Assembly (NCBI RefSeq): GCF_000067205.1
Contig: NC_010170.1
Location: forward strand, 2,418,001-2,482,000
From: Bordetella petrii
Lineage (GTDB): Bacteria; Pseudomonadota; Gammaproteobacteria; Burkholderiales; Burkholderiaceae_B
Length of the DNA stretch: 64,000 nucleotides
Reading direction: 5' to 3'
Each line of letters begins with the position of its first letter. Within the stretch, counting starts at the first letter, position 1. Below are positions 1 through 8,648 of this stretch, in pieces. Both the position numbers and the translations under genes were made by a program. Below the pieces are notes generated by a model, which saw nothing but the letters and a program-made list of their open reading frames with translations, had not been told where the DNA came from and did not search any database.

Positions 1-698
1 CGCACATGCAGCGGGGTGTCGATGGCAAGGCGGGCATCCAGGCCGCCGAAGCCGTTGTCCTGGGTGGCGTAGGGCACGTTGTGCCAGGCCGAGAAGGTTT
101 CAAGCTGCACCCACGACGGCCAGGACGTCGTGTAGCCGCATTCTTGTCCCGCGGCTTTCAGCTTCTGGCCGGCGGCGGCCAGTTCTTCCCAGGTCTTGGG
201 CGGTTGTTCGGGGTCGAGGCCGGCTTTCTTGAAGGCGTCTTTGTTGTAGTAGAAGACGACCGTGGAACTGTTGAACGGCATCGAGATCAGCTTGCCTTCC
301 TGCGACGAGTAGTAGCCCGCCACCGCGCCGATGAATGCCTTGGGGTCGAGCGGATCGCCGGCTTCTTCGGACATTTGCTGCACCGGCTTGATGGCGCCCT
401 TGGCGTACATCATGGTGGCCGTGCCCACTTCGAAAACCTGCAGGATGTCGGGCGCATTGCCCGCGCGGAACGCCGCGATGCCGGCGTTCATGGATTCGCC
501 GTAGTTGCCTTTGTAGACGGCGTTGACTTTGTAGTCGGGGTTTTTCTTGTTGAATTCCTGGACCAGCTCATTGACGCGTTCTCCCAGCGCGCCTTCCATG
601 GAGTGCCAGAATTGGATTTCGGTGGCTGCGTGCGCCGAAGATCCGGCGAAGGCCGTCAGCAGGGCGGCGACGGTGAAGGCGAGGCGGTGAGATCGCAT
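1..698 (-). CDS. ugpB: Glycerol-3-phosphate ABC transporter substrate-binding protein (C-terminus beyond window)
   Basis: Periplasmic solute-binding protein of the Ugp importer for sn-glycerol-3-phosphate and its diesters. It starts with ATG at 698, preceded by an AAGGAGG ribosome site about 6 bases upstream. Residues 1-23 form a signal peptide (MRSHRLAFTVAALL, cleavage after SSAHA). The mature start ATEIQFWHSMEGALGERVNE is typical of UgpB, followed by QVFEVGTATMMYAKGAI and the MPFNSSTVVFYYNKDAF segment. About 232 of the roughly 435 residues of the family are inside the window; the rest lies to the left. Assigned by family resemblance seen in the translation; UgpB rather than another family-1 sugar-binding protein is likely but not certain. 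Confidence 0.88.
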   Translation of the reverse strand, partial: MRSHRLAFTVAALLTAFAGSSAHAATEIQFWHSMEGALGERVNELVQEFNKKNPDYKVNAVYKGNYGESMNAGIAAFRAGNAPDILQVFEVGTATMMYAKGAIKPVQQMSEEAGDPLDPKAFIGAVAGYYSSQEGKLISMPFNSSTVVFYYNKDAFKKAGLDPEQPPKTWEELAAAGQKLKAAGQECGYTTSWPSWVQLETFSAWHNVPYATQDNGFGGLDARLAIDTPLHV

Positions 699-763
699 GG
701 AAGGTCCTCCTTGGTTGCGTTGCTGTGGCGCGGGGTGTCCGGCCACAGAGAACACGACACCTT

Positions 764-792
764 ATGTACGGTTTGTGACAGAGACGTGACTT
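764..792 (-). promoter_or_regulatory. Candidate PhoB box upstream of ugpB
   Basis: Read on the minus strand, three 7-mers spaced by exactly 4 bases occur: AAGTCAC, CTGTCAC and CGTACAT, resembling the CTGTCAT direct repeats of Pho boxes. They lie 66-94 bases before the ugpB start. In enteric bacteria ugp is induced by phosphate starvation through PhoB. The middle repeat is strong and the outer two are degenerate, so this is a candidate only. Confidence 0.35.
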
Positions 793-879
793 TTACACCA
801 GCTGCCAGCGCTGTCAAATATCAAATAGCGTACGCCAGTAACGCTTGCTTGGGCGAATGGGGCACGAATGGCTGGTGTG

Positions 880-1446
880 TCAGCGCGCCGGCTGCTCGAT
901 GGCGGCGGGGCGGGCCAGGTTCCACATCAGGGCGCGAAAGGGCGCGAGCATGCTCAGGTTGACCGCCAGCTTGATGGCCAGGTCGCCGAACATCCAGGTG
1001 ACCCATGGCAGGCCGGTGGCGGCGAAGGCCACGCTGAAGAACACCGCGGTGTCGAGCACCGCGCCAACGGTGCCCGAGAGCAGCGGCGCGCGCCACCAGC
1101 GCTGGTCGCGCAGGCGGTCGAAGACCTGGATATCGGCCAGTTGGGCGCAGATGTAAGCCAGGCCGGAAGCCAGGGCGATGCGGGGCGACGCCACCCATAC
1201 CGACACCGCCAGGGCGGCGGCGAAGCCCACCCAGGCCACGCGGCGCGCGGCGGCCGGGCCGAAGCGGCGGTTCAGCACGTCGGTAACCAGGAATGCCACC
1301 GGGTACGACAGGCCGCCCCAGGTCAGCCAGTCGTTCAGCGGCACCTGGACCAGGATGTTCGAGCCCACCACGATCAGGCCCATGCAGAACACCGCCACGG
1401 CGAACTGCCGCGCCATCATGGGCTGGAAGCGTCGAGCTGTGCTCAT
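880..1446 (-). CDS. yhhQ: YhhQ-family queuosine precursor transporter (DUF165)
   Basis: Inner-membrane protein of 188 aa, the usual size of the YhhQ/DUF165 family, which imports 7-deazaguanine precursors (preQ0/preQ1) of the tRNA base queuosine. Visible features are six or so hydrophobic segments, the family stretch LTWGGLSYPVAFLVTDVLNR near residues 40-60 and the LSGTVGAVLDTAVFF helix near residue 125. The ATG at 1446 overlaps the proC stop by four bases (ATGA), so the two genes are translationally coupled. Much longer in-frame upstream sequence exists but overlaps proC and is not needed. Function is inferred from family membership. Confidence 0.85.
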   Translation of the reverse strand: MSTARRFQPMMARQFAVAVFCMGLIVVGSNILVQVPLNDWLTWGGLSYPVAFLVTDVLNRRFGPAAARRVAWVGFAAALAVSVWVASPRIALASGLAYICAQLADIQVFDRLRDQRWWRAPLLSGTVGAVLDTAVFFSVAFAATGLPWVTWMFGDLAIKLAVNLSMLAPFRALMWNLARPAAIEQPAR

Positions 1447-2276
1447 TTGCCGAACTCGCTGGCCAGCTCGCGCGAGCGTTGGGCGGCGGCCTCGATGGCC
1501 TGGCGCACGATGGCCGCGAGGTCGGCCTGCTGGAAGACCTGCAGCGCGGCTGCGGTGGTGCCTCCTTTGGAGGTGACCCGTTCGCGCAGCACGGAGGGCG
1601 GGTCGTCGGATTGTGCAGCCAGGCGCGTGGCCCCGTCGAGCGTGCCCAGCGCCAGTTGGCGGGCCTGATCGGGGCTGAGGCCGACGGCGACGCCGCCGGC
1701 GATCAGGGCTTCCAGAAACAGAAATACGTAAGCCGGGCCGCTGCCCGACAACGCGGTGACCGCATCGAGCGCGACATCGTCGTCCACCCACACCACCTGG
1801 CCGACCGAGCCCAGCAGGCGTTCGGCCAGCTCGCGGCCGGCGCGGTCAACGCCTGGCAGCGCGGCCAGGCCCGTGACGCCGGCGCCGACCAGGGCAGGAG
1901 TATTGGGCATGCAGCGCACCAGGTTCTGCCACGGCGAGCCGGGTTCGCCCAGCCAGCCCGACAGGGTGTCGGCGCGGATGCCGGCGGCCACGCTGATGAC
2001 CAGCGTGCCGGGTTGCAGCCAGGCGCGAGTCGCCGCGACAGCCTCGCGCAATTGTTGCGGCTTGACGGCGTAGATCCAGACGCGGCATGCCTGCAGGGCG
2101 GCATCGGGCGCGCCGGCAGCGGTAGCGCCGCGGGCGCGCCAGGCGTCTTGCACTGCGGGGGTGGGGTCGATGGCGTGCAGGTTGCCGGCGGGACAAGTTT
2201 TGCCCGCCAGGCCGCTGGCCAGGGCCGAAGCCATGTTGCCGCCGCCGATGAAGGCGATAGAAAGCTGGGTATCCAT
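1443..2276 (-). CDS. proC: Pyrroline-5-carboxylate reductase
   Basis: Last step of proline synthesis: NAD(P)H-dependent reduction of 1-pyrroline-5-carboxylate, in the cytoplasm. The 277-aa product has the N-terminal Rossmann motif IAFIGGGNMASALASGL, the MPNTPALVGAG loop and the C-terminal signature segment ALSGSGPAYVFLFLEALIAGGVAVGL, ending in the VTSKGGTTAAAL motif. The start was placed at the ATG at 2276, because the nucleotide-binding strand begins seven residues later; the 50 extra in-frame codons upstream do not belong to the family. It is co-transcribed with yhhQ downstream. Confidence 0.96.
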   Translation of the reverse strand: MDTQLSIAFIGGGNMASALASGLAGKTCPAGNLHAIDPTPAVQDAWRARGATAAGAPDAALQACRVWIYAVKPQQLREAVAATRAWLQPGTLVISVAAGIRADTLSGWLGEPGSPWQNLVRCMPNTPALVGAGVTGLAALPGVDRAGRELAERLLGSVGQVVWVDDDVALDAVTALSGSGPAYVFLFLEALIAGGVAVGLSPDQARQLALGTLDGATRLAAQSDDPPSVLRERVTSKGGTTAAALQVFQQADLAAIVRQAIEAAAQRSRELASEFGK

Positions 2277-2674
2277 AGGGCGCGATTGTAGCTGCCGCGG
2301 GACTGACCTGGCGCAAGCGCGGTGTAAGTATGTTGGCAGATACTGCGGGCGCGCGGGCGACCCAGGGGCGCCAGGGTTATACCTTGGTTGCACCCAGGCA
2401 ACACTGCGCGCTGGCTGTCCTGGCACAACCCGGGTGGCACCTGAAACCTGGCCCGTAGCTACCCGCTACGGAGTCAGATATGTGTCCCCTTTTTTCTAAG
2501 GCTCAAAAATATTGGGGATTACACGCAGTGACACCGCGAGGTGCTGCTTTCAGAATACCGCCCACGCTGTACTTTTGCCCAAGAAGCCGGCAATGGTCGC
2601 ATCGGGCTGCCGGGTATCCCCTGGCAATGCCGGCGCCTCCAAAGCTGCCTATCCCTTTCGCCGGAGAATTCCGA
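2277..2674. other. Intergenic region between divergent proC and livJ
   Basis: About 400 bases with no convincing gene. It must carry both divergent promoters. It holds a perfect 7-bp inverted repeat (CCGTAGC / GCTACGG at 2453-2471), followed about 14 bases later by a T-run (2489-2495), and a smaller GTTGC / GCAAC repeat at 2387-2402. I could not identify a strong sigma-70 promoter. Short reading frames here have no family resemblance. Confidence 0.6.
2453..2471. promoter_or_regulatory. Inverted repeat in the livJ leader (operator or attenuator candidate)
   Basis: Perfect inverted repeat CCGTAGC, 5-base loop TACCC, GCTACGG, lying about 200 bases before livJ and followed by a pyrimidine/T-rich stretch. 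It could be a regulator site or a weak hairpin. The T-run is too far from the stem for a standard terminator. Confidence 0.3.
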
Positions 2675-3790
2675 ATGAAGCTTCTGCACCGCGTTACCCC
2701 TGTCGCCATGGCATTTGGGGCGTTGCTCCTGGCTGGCGCCGCACAGGCGGCCGACACTATCAAAATCGGCATCCCCCAGCCCATGACCGGGCCCAACACT
2801 CAATATGGCACGCAGATTCAGGCAGGCGCGCTGACCGCCATCGAAACCATCAATGCCCAGGGCGGCGTCAAGGGCAAGAAGCTCGAGCCCATTCTCATTG
2901 ACGACGGTTGCGAGCCCAAGCAGGCCGTGCCCGCCGCCAACCGCGTGGTCAATTCGGGCGCCAAGTTCGCCGTGGCGCATGCCTGCTCGGGCGTTACCGT
3001 GCCGGCCGTGAACGTGTATGAACAAGAAGGCATCGTCGCCATCACCCCGGGCGCGACCTCGCCACTGGTTACCGACACCACCAAGCCGCACTTCTTCTTC
3101 CGCACCATCGGCCGCGACGACCAGCAGGGTCCGTTTGCCGCGCGCTACATCGCCAATACGCTCAAGCCCAAGAAAGTGGCCGTGCTGCACGACAAGCAGA
3201 CCTACGGCTCGGGCGTGGCCACCCAGGTAAAAGAAACGCTGGAAAAGAACAATGTCAACGTGGTGATGTTCGAGGGCATTAACGTTGGCGACAGCGATTA
3301 CTCGGCGGTCATCACCAAGCTGAAGTCTGCGGGCGTGGACCTGGTCTATTTCGGCGGCTACCACCCCGAACTCGGCCTGCTGCTGCGCCAGTCGCGTGAA
3401 CAGGGTCTGGACGTACAGTTTATGGGCCCCGAAGGCACTGCCAACCAGGATCTGGTGGCCATTGCCGGCCCGGCCATCGAAGGCCTGCTGGTGACGCTGC
3501 CTTCCGACTTCACCAAGCTGCCCGGCAACGAGGGCATCGTGAAGGCGTTCCACGACGCCAAGCGCGACCCCGATGGCGCCTTCCAGATGCCCGCCTACGC
3601 GGCGGTGCAGATCCTGGCCAAGAGCATCGACGCAGTGGGCGAAGACCCCGCCAAGGTGGCCGACTACATGCACAAGACCGCGTTCGACACGGCCATCGGC
3701 AAGGTTGAGTACGACGCCAAGGGCGACCTGAAGGACTTCGAATTCGCCGTTTTCAAGTGGGACAAGAGCGGCAAGAAGACCCAGCTGTAA
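2675..3790 (+). CDS. livJ: Branched-chain amino acid ABC transporter, periplasmic binding protein
   Basis: Periplasmic receptor feeding leucine/isoleucine/valine-type amino acids to LivHMGF. The 371-aa product begins with a signal peptide (MKLLHRVTPVAMAFGALLLAGAAQA), followed by ADTIKIGIPQPMTGPNTQYG, the classic start of type-1 LIV binding proteins. Two cysteines (DDGCEP and AHACSG) match the disulfide pair of LivJ/LivK. The ATG at 2675 has GGAGA 8 bases upstream; longer in-frame starts would put the signal peptide inside the protein. It is the first gene of the livJ-HMGF cluster, with about 100 bases before livH. Exact substrate range is not readable from sequence. Confidence 0.93.
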   Translation: MKLLHRVTPVAMAFGALLLAGAAQAADTIKIGIPQPMTGPNTQYGTQIQAGALTAIETINAQGGVKGKKLEPILIDDGCEPKQAVPAANRVVNSGAKFAVAHACSGVTVPAVNVYEQEGIVAITPGATSPLVTDTTKPHFFFRTIGRDDQQGPFAARYIANTLKPKKVAVLHDKQTYGSGVATQVKETLEKNNVNVVMFEGINVGDSDYSAVITKLKSAGVDLVYFGGYHPELGLLLRQSREQGLDVQFMGPEGTANQDLVAIAGPAIEGLLVTLPSDFTKLPGNEGIVKAFHDAKRDPDGAFQMPAYAAVQILAKSIDAVGEDPAKVADYMHKTAFDTAIGKVEYDAKGDLKDFEFAVFKWDKSGKKTQL

Positions 3791-3896
3791 CCACGCGCCG
3801 CCCCGGCCATCCGCCAGGGCTTGAACGCACGCCCAGGTTTCCGGCTCCGGGTCGTCCTACCGGAGCCGGAACCATTTGGAGCATAGGTACCCATCC

Positions 3897-4823
3897 ATGT
3901 CAGACCTTATCCCCCAACTTACCCAGCAGGTCTTCAACGGCCTTTCGCTGGGCGCGATCTACGCGCTGATCGCCATTGGCTACACAATGGTCTACGGCAT
4001 CATCGGTATGATCAACTTCGCCCACGGCGAGATCTACATGATCGGCGCATACGTGGGCCTGGTAACCCTGACCGCCATCGGCACCAACAGCGGCCTGCCG
4101 TTGCCTTTCATTATTGCGGCCATGTTGCTGGTGGCCATCGTCGTGACCGGCGTGTACGGTTTCAGCGTCGAGCGCGTGGCGTACCGGCCGGTGCGCGGCA
4201 GCCAGCGGCTGGTGGCGTTGATCTCGGCTATCGGCATGTCTATTTTCCTGCAGAACTGGGTTGCCCTGGGGCAGGGCGCGCGCGACATGGCCGTGCCATC
4301 GCTGATCTCGGGCTCGCTGCAGTTCAACATGGGCTCGCAATTCGACGTGACGTTGCCATATTCCCGCATCATGATCATCGTGGTCACGGTGCTGCTGATG
4401 GTCGCGCTGTCGCTGTTCATCAAGTATTCGCGCATGGGCCGCGCCTCGCGCGCCTGCTCGCAGGATATGCACATGGCCAACCTGCTTGGCATCGACACCA
4501 ACCGCGTCATTTCTTTCACCTTCGTGCTGGGCGCCATGCTGGCGGCCGTGGGCGGCGTGCTGATCGCCATCACCATCGGCAAGCTCAATCCGTTCATCGG
4601 GTTCCTGGCGGGCATCAAGGCGTTTACCGCCGCCGTGCTGGGCGGCATCGGCAGCATTCCCGGCGCCATGCTGGGCGGCGTGCTGCTGGGCCTGGCCGAA
4701 ACGCTGGCCGCCGCCTATATCTCGTCCCAGTACAAAGACATTGTGGCCTTCGCGCTGCTGGTGCTGATTCTGCTGTTCCGCCCCACCGGGCTGCTCGGCA
4801 AACCTGAGGTGGAAAAAGTCTGA
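3897..4823 (+). CDS. livH: Branched-chain amino acid ABC transporter permease LivH
   Basis: Inner-membrane permease of 308 aa, one half of the transmembrane channel of the LIV importer. Multiple hydrophobic helices are seen, with the family hallmarks QQVFNGLSLGAIYALIAIGY, IGMINFAHGEIYMIGAY and GGVLLGLAETL. The ATG at 3897 is chosen because MSDLIPQ is the usual LivH start; an in-frame TTG at 3876 would add seven residues. Its stop overlaps the livM start by one base (TGATG). Confidence 0.94.
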   Translation: MSDLIPQLTQQVFNGLSLGAIYALIAIGYTMVYGIIGMINFAHGEIYMIGAYVGLVTLTAIGTNSGLPLPFIIAAMLLVAIVVTGVYGFSVERVAYRPVRGSQRLVALISAIGMSIFLQNWVALGQGARDMAVPSLISGSLQFNMGSQFDVTLPYSRIMIIVVTVLLMVALSLFIKYSRMGRASRACSQDMHMANLLGIDTNRVISFTFVLGAMLAAVGGVLIAITIGKLNPFIGFLAGIKAFTAAVLGGIGSIPGAMLGGVLLGLAETLAAAYISSQYKDIVAFALLVLILLFRPTGLLGKPEVEKV

Positions 4824-6058
4824 TGGCCAACAACACCCTTAAAAACGCCACGATGGCGGCCGTGCTGACGGCCGTCATCGTCACGCCGGTGTTCGGGCTG
4901 CAGCTGGTTCGCCAGGGCGCCCGCACCAATATGGAAACCCACTGGGACCTGGTGGCTCTGGCCGCCGCGGTAGTGTTCGTGTTCCAGTTGCTGCGCCCCT
5001 GGCTGGCGCGGCCCTTCCAGCAACTGAAGACCAGCATCCCGATGTTGCCCTCGGCGCCGGCCAAGGGCAACAAATGGATCATCGCGCTGCTGATCCTGGC
5101 CGCGGTGATCTGGCCGTTTTTCAGCGGCCGCAGCTCGGTCGACATCGCCACGCTGGTGCTCATCTACGTGATGCTGGGCCTGGGCCTGAACATCGTGGTG
5201 GGCTTCGCGGGCCTGCTCGACCTGGGCTTCGTAGGCTTCTACGCGGTGGGCGCCTATACCTACGCGCTGCTGTATCACTGGGCAGGCTGGGGCTTCTGGG
5301 AAGCGTTGCCGTTCGCCGGCGCGATGTCGGCGCTGTTCGGATTCGTCCTGGGCTTTCCGGTGCTGCGTTTGCGCGGCGACTACCTGGCTATCGTCACGCT
5401 GGGTTTCGGCGAGATCATCCGCCTGCTGCTCATCAACCTGAACTTCATCACGGGCGGCCCCGACGGCATTTCGGGCATACCCAAGCCCACGGTGTTCGGC
5501 ATGGAAATGGCGCGGCGCTCCAGCGTAGAGGGCGCACGCACGTTCCACGAGATCATGGGCTGGACGTTCGATAACCAGCACATGGTGAACTACCTGTACC
5601 TGATGGCGCTGGCGCTGGCCCTGGTGACTCTGTTCGTGTCTACGCGCCTGATCCGCATGCCGGTGGGCCGCGCCTGGGAAGCGCTGCGCGAAGATGAAAT
5701 CGCCTGCCGCTCGCTGGGTCTGAACCCCACCCGCATCAAGTTGTCGGCATTCACGCTGGGCGCGATGTTCGCCGGGTTCGGTGGCGCGTTCTTCGCGGCG
5801 CGCCAGGGCATGGTCAACCCAGAGTCGTTCACGTTCATCGAATCGGCTCTCATCCTGGCCATCGTGGTGCTGGGCGGCATGGGTTCGCAGGTGGGCGTGA
5901 TTTTGGCCGCCATTTTGCTGACCGTGCTGCCCGAGGTGGCGCGCGAGTTCGCCGAGTACCGCATGCTGATATTCGGCCTGGTGATGGTGTTGATGATGAT
6001 GTGGCGTCCACAGGGGCTGCTGCCCATGAAGCGTCCCCACGTGGAGCTGGCCAAATGA
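4823..6058 (+). CDS. livM: Branched-chain amino acid ABC transporter permease LivM
   Basis: Second permease of the LIV importer, 411 aa, longer than LivH because of an extra N-terminal membrane region (residues 1-100). The core shows LNIVVGFAGLLDLGFVGFYAVGAYTYALL, the conserved RLRGDYLAIVTLGFGEI loop and GRAWEALREDEIACRSLGLN, the cytoplasmic coupling segment that contacts the ATPases. It overlaps livH by one base and livG by four, so the five genes are one translationally coupled operon. Confidence 0.95.
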   Translation: MANNTLKNATMAAVLTAVIVTPVFGLQLVRQGARTNMETHWDLVALAAAVVFVFQLLRPWLARPFQQLKTSIPMLPSAPAKGNKWIIALLILAAVIWPFFSGRSSVDIATLVLIYVMLGLGLNIVVGFAGLLDLGFVGFYAVGAYTYALLYHWAGWGFWEALPFAGAMSALFGFVLGFPVLRLRGDYLAIVTLGFGEIIRLLLINLNFITGGPDGISGIPKPTVFGMEMARRSSVEGARTFHEIMGWTFDNQHMVNYLYLMALALALVTLFVSTRLIRMPVGRAWEALREDEIACRSLGLNPTRIKLSAFTLGAMFAGFGGAFFAARQGMVNPESFTFIESALILAIVVLGGMGSQVGVILAAILLTVLPEVAREFAEYRMLIFGLVMVLMMMWRPQGLLPMKRPHVELAK

Positions 6059-6822
6059 GCGAAGCACTATTGAAAGTATCCGGGCTGACCATGCGCTTTG
6101 GCGGCCTGCTGGCCGTTGACAGCGTGGGCTTCGAGGTGCAGCGCGACGAAGTGTTCGCCATCATTGGCCCCAACGGCGCCGGCAAGACCACGGTGTTCAA
6201 CTGCGTGGGCGGTTTCTACAAGCCCACGGCGGGCGACATCATCATGGACGGCAAGCCGATTACCGGCCTGCCCAGCCACAAGGTGGCGCGCCATGGCCTG
6301 GTGCGCACCTTTCAGAACGTGCGCCTGTTCAAGCAACTGACGGTGCTGGAAAACCTGCTGGTGGCCCAGCATACCCAGGTGGAATCCCGGCTGCTGCCGG
6401 GCCTGCTGAAGCTCAAGGGCTACCGGCAGTCCGAGGCCGAGGCGCTGTCGCGCGCGGCGCAATGGCTGGACTTCATGGGCCTGCGCCAGTACGCCAACCG
6501 CGAGGCCGGCAACCTGGCCTATGGGCACCAGCGGCGGTTGGAGATCGCGCGCTGCATGATCACCAAGCCGCGCCTGCTGATGCTCGACGAGCCGGCCGCC
6601 GGTCTGAACCCGCAGGAAAAGCGCGACCTGCAGCAATTGATCGACCAGTTGCGCCGCGAGTTCGGCGTGGCGGTGCTGCTGATCGAGCACGACATGAGCC
6701 TGATCATGGGCATTTCCGATCGCATCCTGGTCATGGAGCACGGCAAGCCCATCACCACCGGCACACCCGAGCAGGTGCGCAGCGACGAGCGCGTCATCAA
6801 GGCGTACCTGGGGGAAGAATGA
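6055..6822 (+). CDS. livG: Branched-chain amino acid ABC transporter ATP-binding protein LivG
   Basis: Cytoplasmic ATPase of 255 aa. Walker A is GPNGAGKTTVFNC (about residues 37-49), Walker B LLMLDEPAAGLNP and the switch histidine lies in LLIEHDMSLIM. The signature loop reads LAYGHQRR rather than LSGGQ, which is normal for LivG. The C-terminal PEQVRSDERVIKAYLGEE is the family ending. The start overlaps the livM stop (ATGA). Confidence 0.95.
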   Translation: MSEALLKVSGLTMRFGGLLAVDSVGFEVQRDEVFAIIGPNGAGKTTVFNCVGGFYKPTAGDIIMDGKPITGLPSHKVARHGLVRTFQNVRLFKQLTVLENLLVAQHTQVESRLLPGLLKLKGYRQSEAEALSRAAQWLDFMGLRQYANREAGNLAYGHQRRLEIARCMITKPRLLMLDEPAAGLNPQEKRDLQQLIDQLRREFGVAVLLIEHDMSLIMGISDRILVMEHGKPITTGTPEQVRSDERVIKAYLGEE

Positions 6823-7523
6823 TGCTGAAGCTGGACAATATCCATACTTACTACGGCGCCATCCAGGCCCTGAACGGAGTCTCGGTCGAGGTGAACCAGG
6901 GTGAGATCGTGACCCTGATCGGCGCCAACGGCGCCGGCAAGACCACGCTGCTGATGACCGTCTGCGGCAATCCGCGCGCGCGCGAGGGCACTATTACCTT
7001 CCTGGGCGAAGACATCACCCGCCACGATACGCACCAGATCATGCGTTCGGGCATCGCCATCTCGCCCGAAGGGCGGCGCGTGTTCAAGGATCTGACCGTG
7101 GCCGAAAACCTGATGATGGGCGGGTTTTTCGCCAGCCGCGAAGCGATCCAGGAGGGGCTGGAGCACGTGTACACGCTGTTCCCGCGTCTGAAAGAGCGGG
7201 CGGTGCAGCGCGCCGGCACGATGTCCGGCGGCGAACAGCAGATGCTGGCCATCGGCCGCGCGCTGATGACCCGGCCCAAGCTGTTGTTGCTGGACGAGCC
7301 CACGCTGGGCCTTGCGCCGCTGATCATTGCGCAGATCTTCGACATCATCCGCACGATTCGCGAACAGGGAGTCACGGTGTTCCTGGTCGAGCAGAACGCC
7401 AACAAGGCGCTGCAAGTGGCCGACCGTGGCTATGTGCTGGAAAACGGCAAGGTGGTGCTGCAGGATACGGGCGCCAACCTGCTGGTGAACGACGACGTGC
7501 GCAAGGCGTATCTGGGCGGCTGA
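6822..7523 (+). CDS. livF: Branched-chain amino acid ABC transporter ATP-binding protein LivF
   Basis: Second ATPase of the importer, 233 aa, typical for LivF. It has Walker A GANGAGKTTLLMT, signature MSGGEQQMLAIGRAL, Walker B LLLLDEPTLGLAP and the VFLVEQNANKAL switch region. Two adjacent ATG codons (6819 and 6822) are possible; 6822 gives better spacing to the GGGGAAG ribosome site inside the end of livG. It is the last gene before a repeat-rich convergent junction. Confidence 0.95.
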   Translation: MLKLDNIHTYYGAIQALNGVSVEVNQGEIVTLIGANGAGKTTLLMTVCGNPRAREGTITFLGEDITRHDTHQIMRSGIAISPEGRRVFKDLTVAENLMMGGFFASREAIQEGLEHVYTLFPRLKERAVQRAGTMSGGEQQMLAIGRALMTRPKLLLLDEPTLGLAPLIIAQIFDIIRTIREQGVTVFLVEQNANKALQVADRGYVLENGKVVLQDTGANLLVNDDVRKAYLGG

Positions 7524-7568
7524 GCCCGGTTTTGCGAGGCCGGGGTAGGCAGCTGTCGTGAGTTGATT

Positions 7569-7880
7569 TCAGGTGTCCGCCTCCGGCAGGGTGTCGGATA
7601 CCGAAGTGGGCAGCGGTTTCTCGGTAGTACGGTGTCTGACACCCTGACGGGAGTCAGACACCTGGCGTGACGGCTGGCTGGCGGGAGTCAGGCACCTGGG
7701 GATTTCAGGTGTCCGACTCCCGTAGGGTGTCGGACACCGAAGTGGGTAGCGGTTTCTCGGTAGTACGGTGTCTGACACCCTGACGGGAGTCAGACACCTG
7801 GCGTGGCGCTTGGCTGACGGGAGTCAGACACCTGGCGTGGCGCTTGGCTGGCGGGAGTCAGACACCTGGCGTGACGGCTG
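7569..7880. repeat. Cluster of palindromic intergenic repeats at the livF/racemase convergent junction
   Basis: The 387 bases between the convergent genes contain no credible gene and are filled with copies of one palindrome. Complete copies with arms GTGTCTGAC and GTCAGACAC lie at 7632-7661 and 7768-7797. A copy in the opposite orientation (arms GTGTCCGAC / GTCGGACAC) is at 7709-7737. A degenerate copy is near 7570-7601, and half copies (GGGAGTCAGACACCTGG-like) are near 7682, 7815 and 7853. The copies at 7632 and 7768 share about 35 bases of upstream flank (GGTTTCTCGGTAGTAC), so a larger unit of about 136 bp was duplicated. Confidence 0.85.
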
Positions 7881-7910
7881 GCCTGAGACGTCTGGGTTAG
7901 GGCTGGGCGT

Positions 7911-8648
7911 TCAGGCGGCCTGGCGGTGTTCCGGGGTTTGTCGCCAGTAGTCGATGGCGGCGCGGGCCAGGGCGTCGATGGAGTCGGTCAGCAGTACGCC
8001 CAGGGCCGCGCGCTGGGCGTGGGGAATGGCGAGTGGCAGTTCGGTGCAGCCCAGCACCACCGCATCGGCGCCGCGGGCTCGCAGCAGGCGCACGCCTTGC
8101 ATGGCGGGCTCGACTGCCGCGGGCAGGTCGCCGGCCTTGACCGCACGTATCGGCGCGACGCAATAGCGTTCGATTTCGTCGGCGTCGGGGACGATGCACT
8201 GATAGCCGTGCCGCTCCAGTCGCGTCTGGTACAGGCCCAGCGCCAGCGTGGCGGGCGTGCCCATCAGCCCGATGCGCCCGTGCGCCAGGCCCAGCCGCCG
8301 CAGGTCTTGCGCCACCGCATCAATGATGTGCAAGATGGGCAGCGGCGTGGCCGCGCACAATTGGTCGTACCACAGATGGGCCGTGTTGCACGGAATGGCG
8401 ATCACACGCGCGCCGGCGGCATGCAAAAAGCGCAGGCCCTCGACCATGTAGGGCAGCGGATCTTCGCCGCCGCGCATGCGCGCATCGCTGCGGTCGGGAA
8501 TGCGCGGATCGTTGCGCAGCAGGGTGGGGATATGCTGCTGGTCGATGGCGGCCGGCGTCAGCGCGGCCAGGCGCAGGGCGAAGGCCGCGCCCGCCAGCGG
8601 CCCCATGCCGCCCAATATTCCCAGATAGCCGGTCGTGTCGGGCGTCAT
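7911..8648 (-). CDS. Aspartate/glutamate (hydantoin-type) racemase family protein
   Basis: Cofactor-independent racemase of 245 aa. N-terminal YLGILGGMGPLAG is the family signature. The two catalytic cysteines are visible in IPCNTAHLWYD (near residue 85) and VLGCTELPLAI (near residue 195), so the protein should be active. It is the third gene of a minus-strand operon (Bug receptor, D-aminoacylase, this gene) and its start overlaps the deacylase stop by four bases. Context suggests it interconverts D/L forms of the amino acid released by the neighbouring D-specific hydrolases. Aspartate, glutamate or another amino acid are all possible substrates. Confidence 0.85.
   Translation of the reverse strand: MTPDTTGYLGILGGMGPLAGAAFALRLAALTPAAIDQQHIPTLLRNDPRIPDRSDARMRGGEDPLPYMVEGLRFLHAAGARVIAIPCNTAHLWYDQLCAATPLPILHIIDAVAQDLRRLGLAHGRIGLMGTPATLALGLYQTRLERHGYQCIVPDADEIERYCVAPIRAVKAGDLPAAVEPAMQGVRLLRARGADAVVLGCTELPLAIPHAQRAALGVLLTDSIDALARAAIDYWRQTPEHRQAA

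Noticed and set aside
2453..2495. Rho-independent terminator or riboswitch before livJ
   Set aside because: The stem is short and the T-run begins about 14-18 bases after it; no conserved riboswitch core was recognisable.
2631..2646. GG-N10-GC match (TGGCAATGCCGGCGCC) before livJ
   Set aside because: The -12 part lacks TT before GC, and in GC-rich DNA the bare GG-N10-GC spacing is common; it lies too close to the start codon.
7430..7950. Short frames across the livF/racemase junction
   Set aside because: They arise from palindromic repeat copies, and the two minus-strand frames share nearly identical stretches only because the repeats do.
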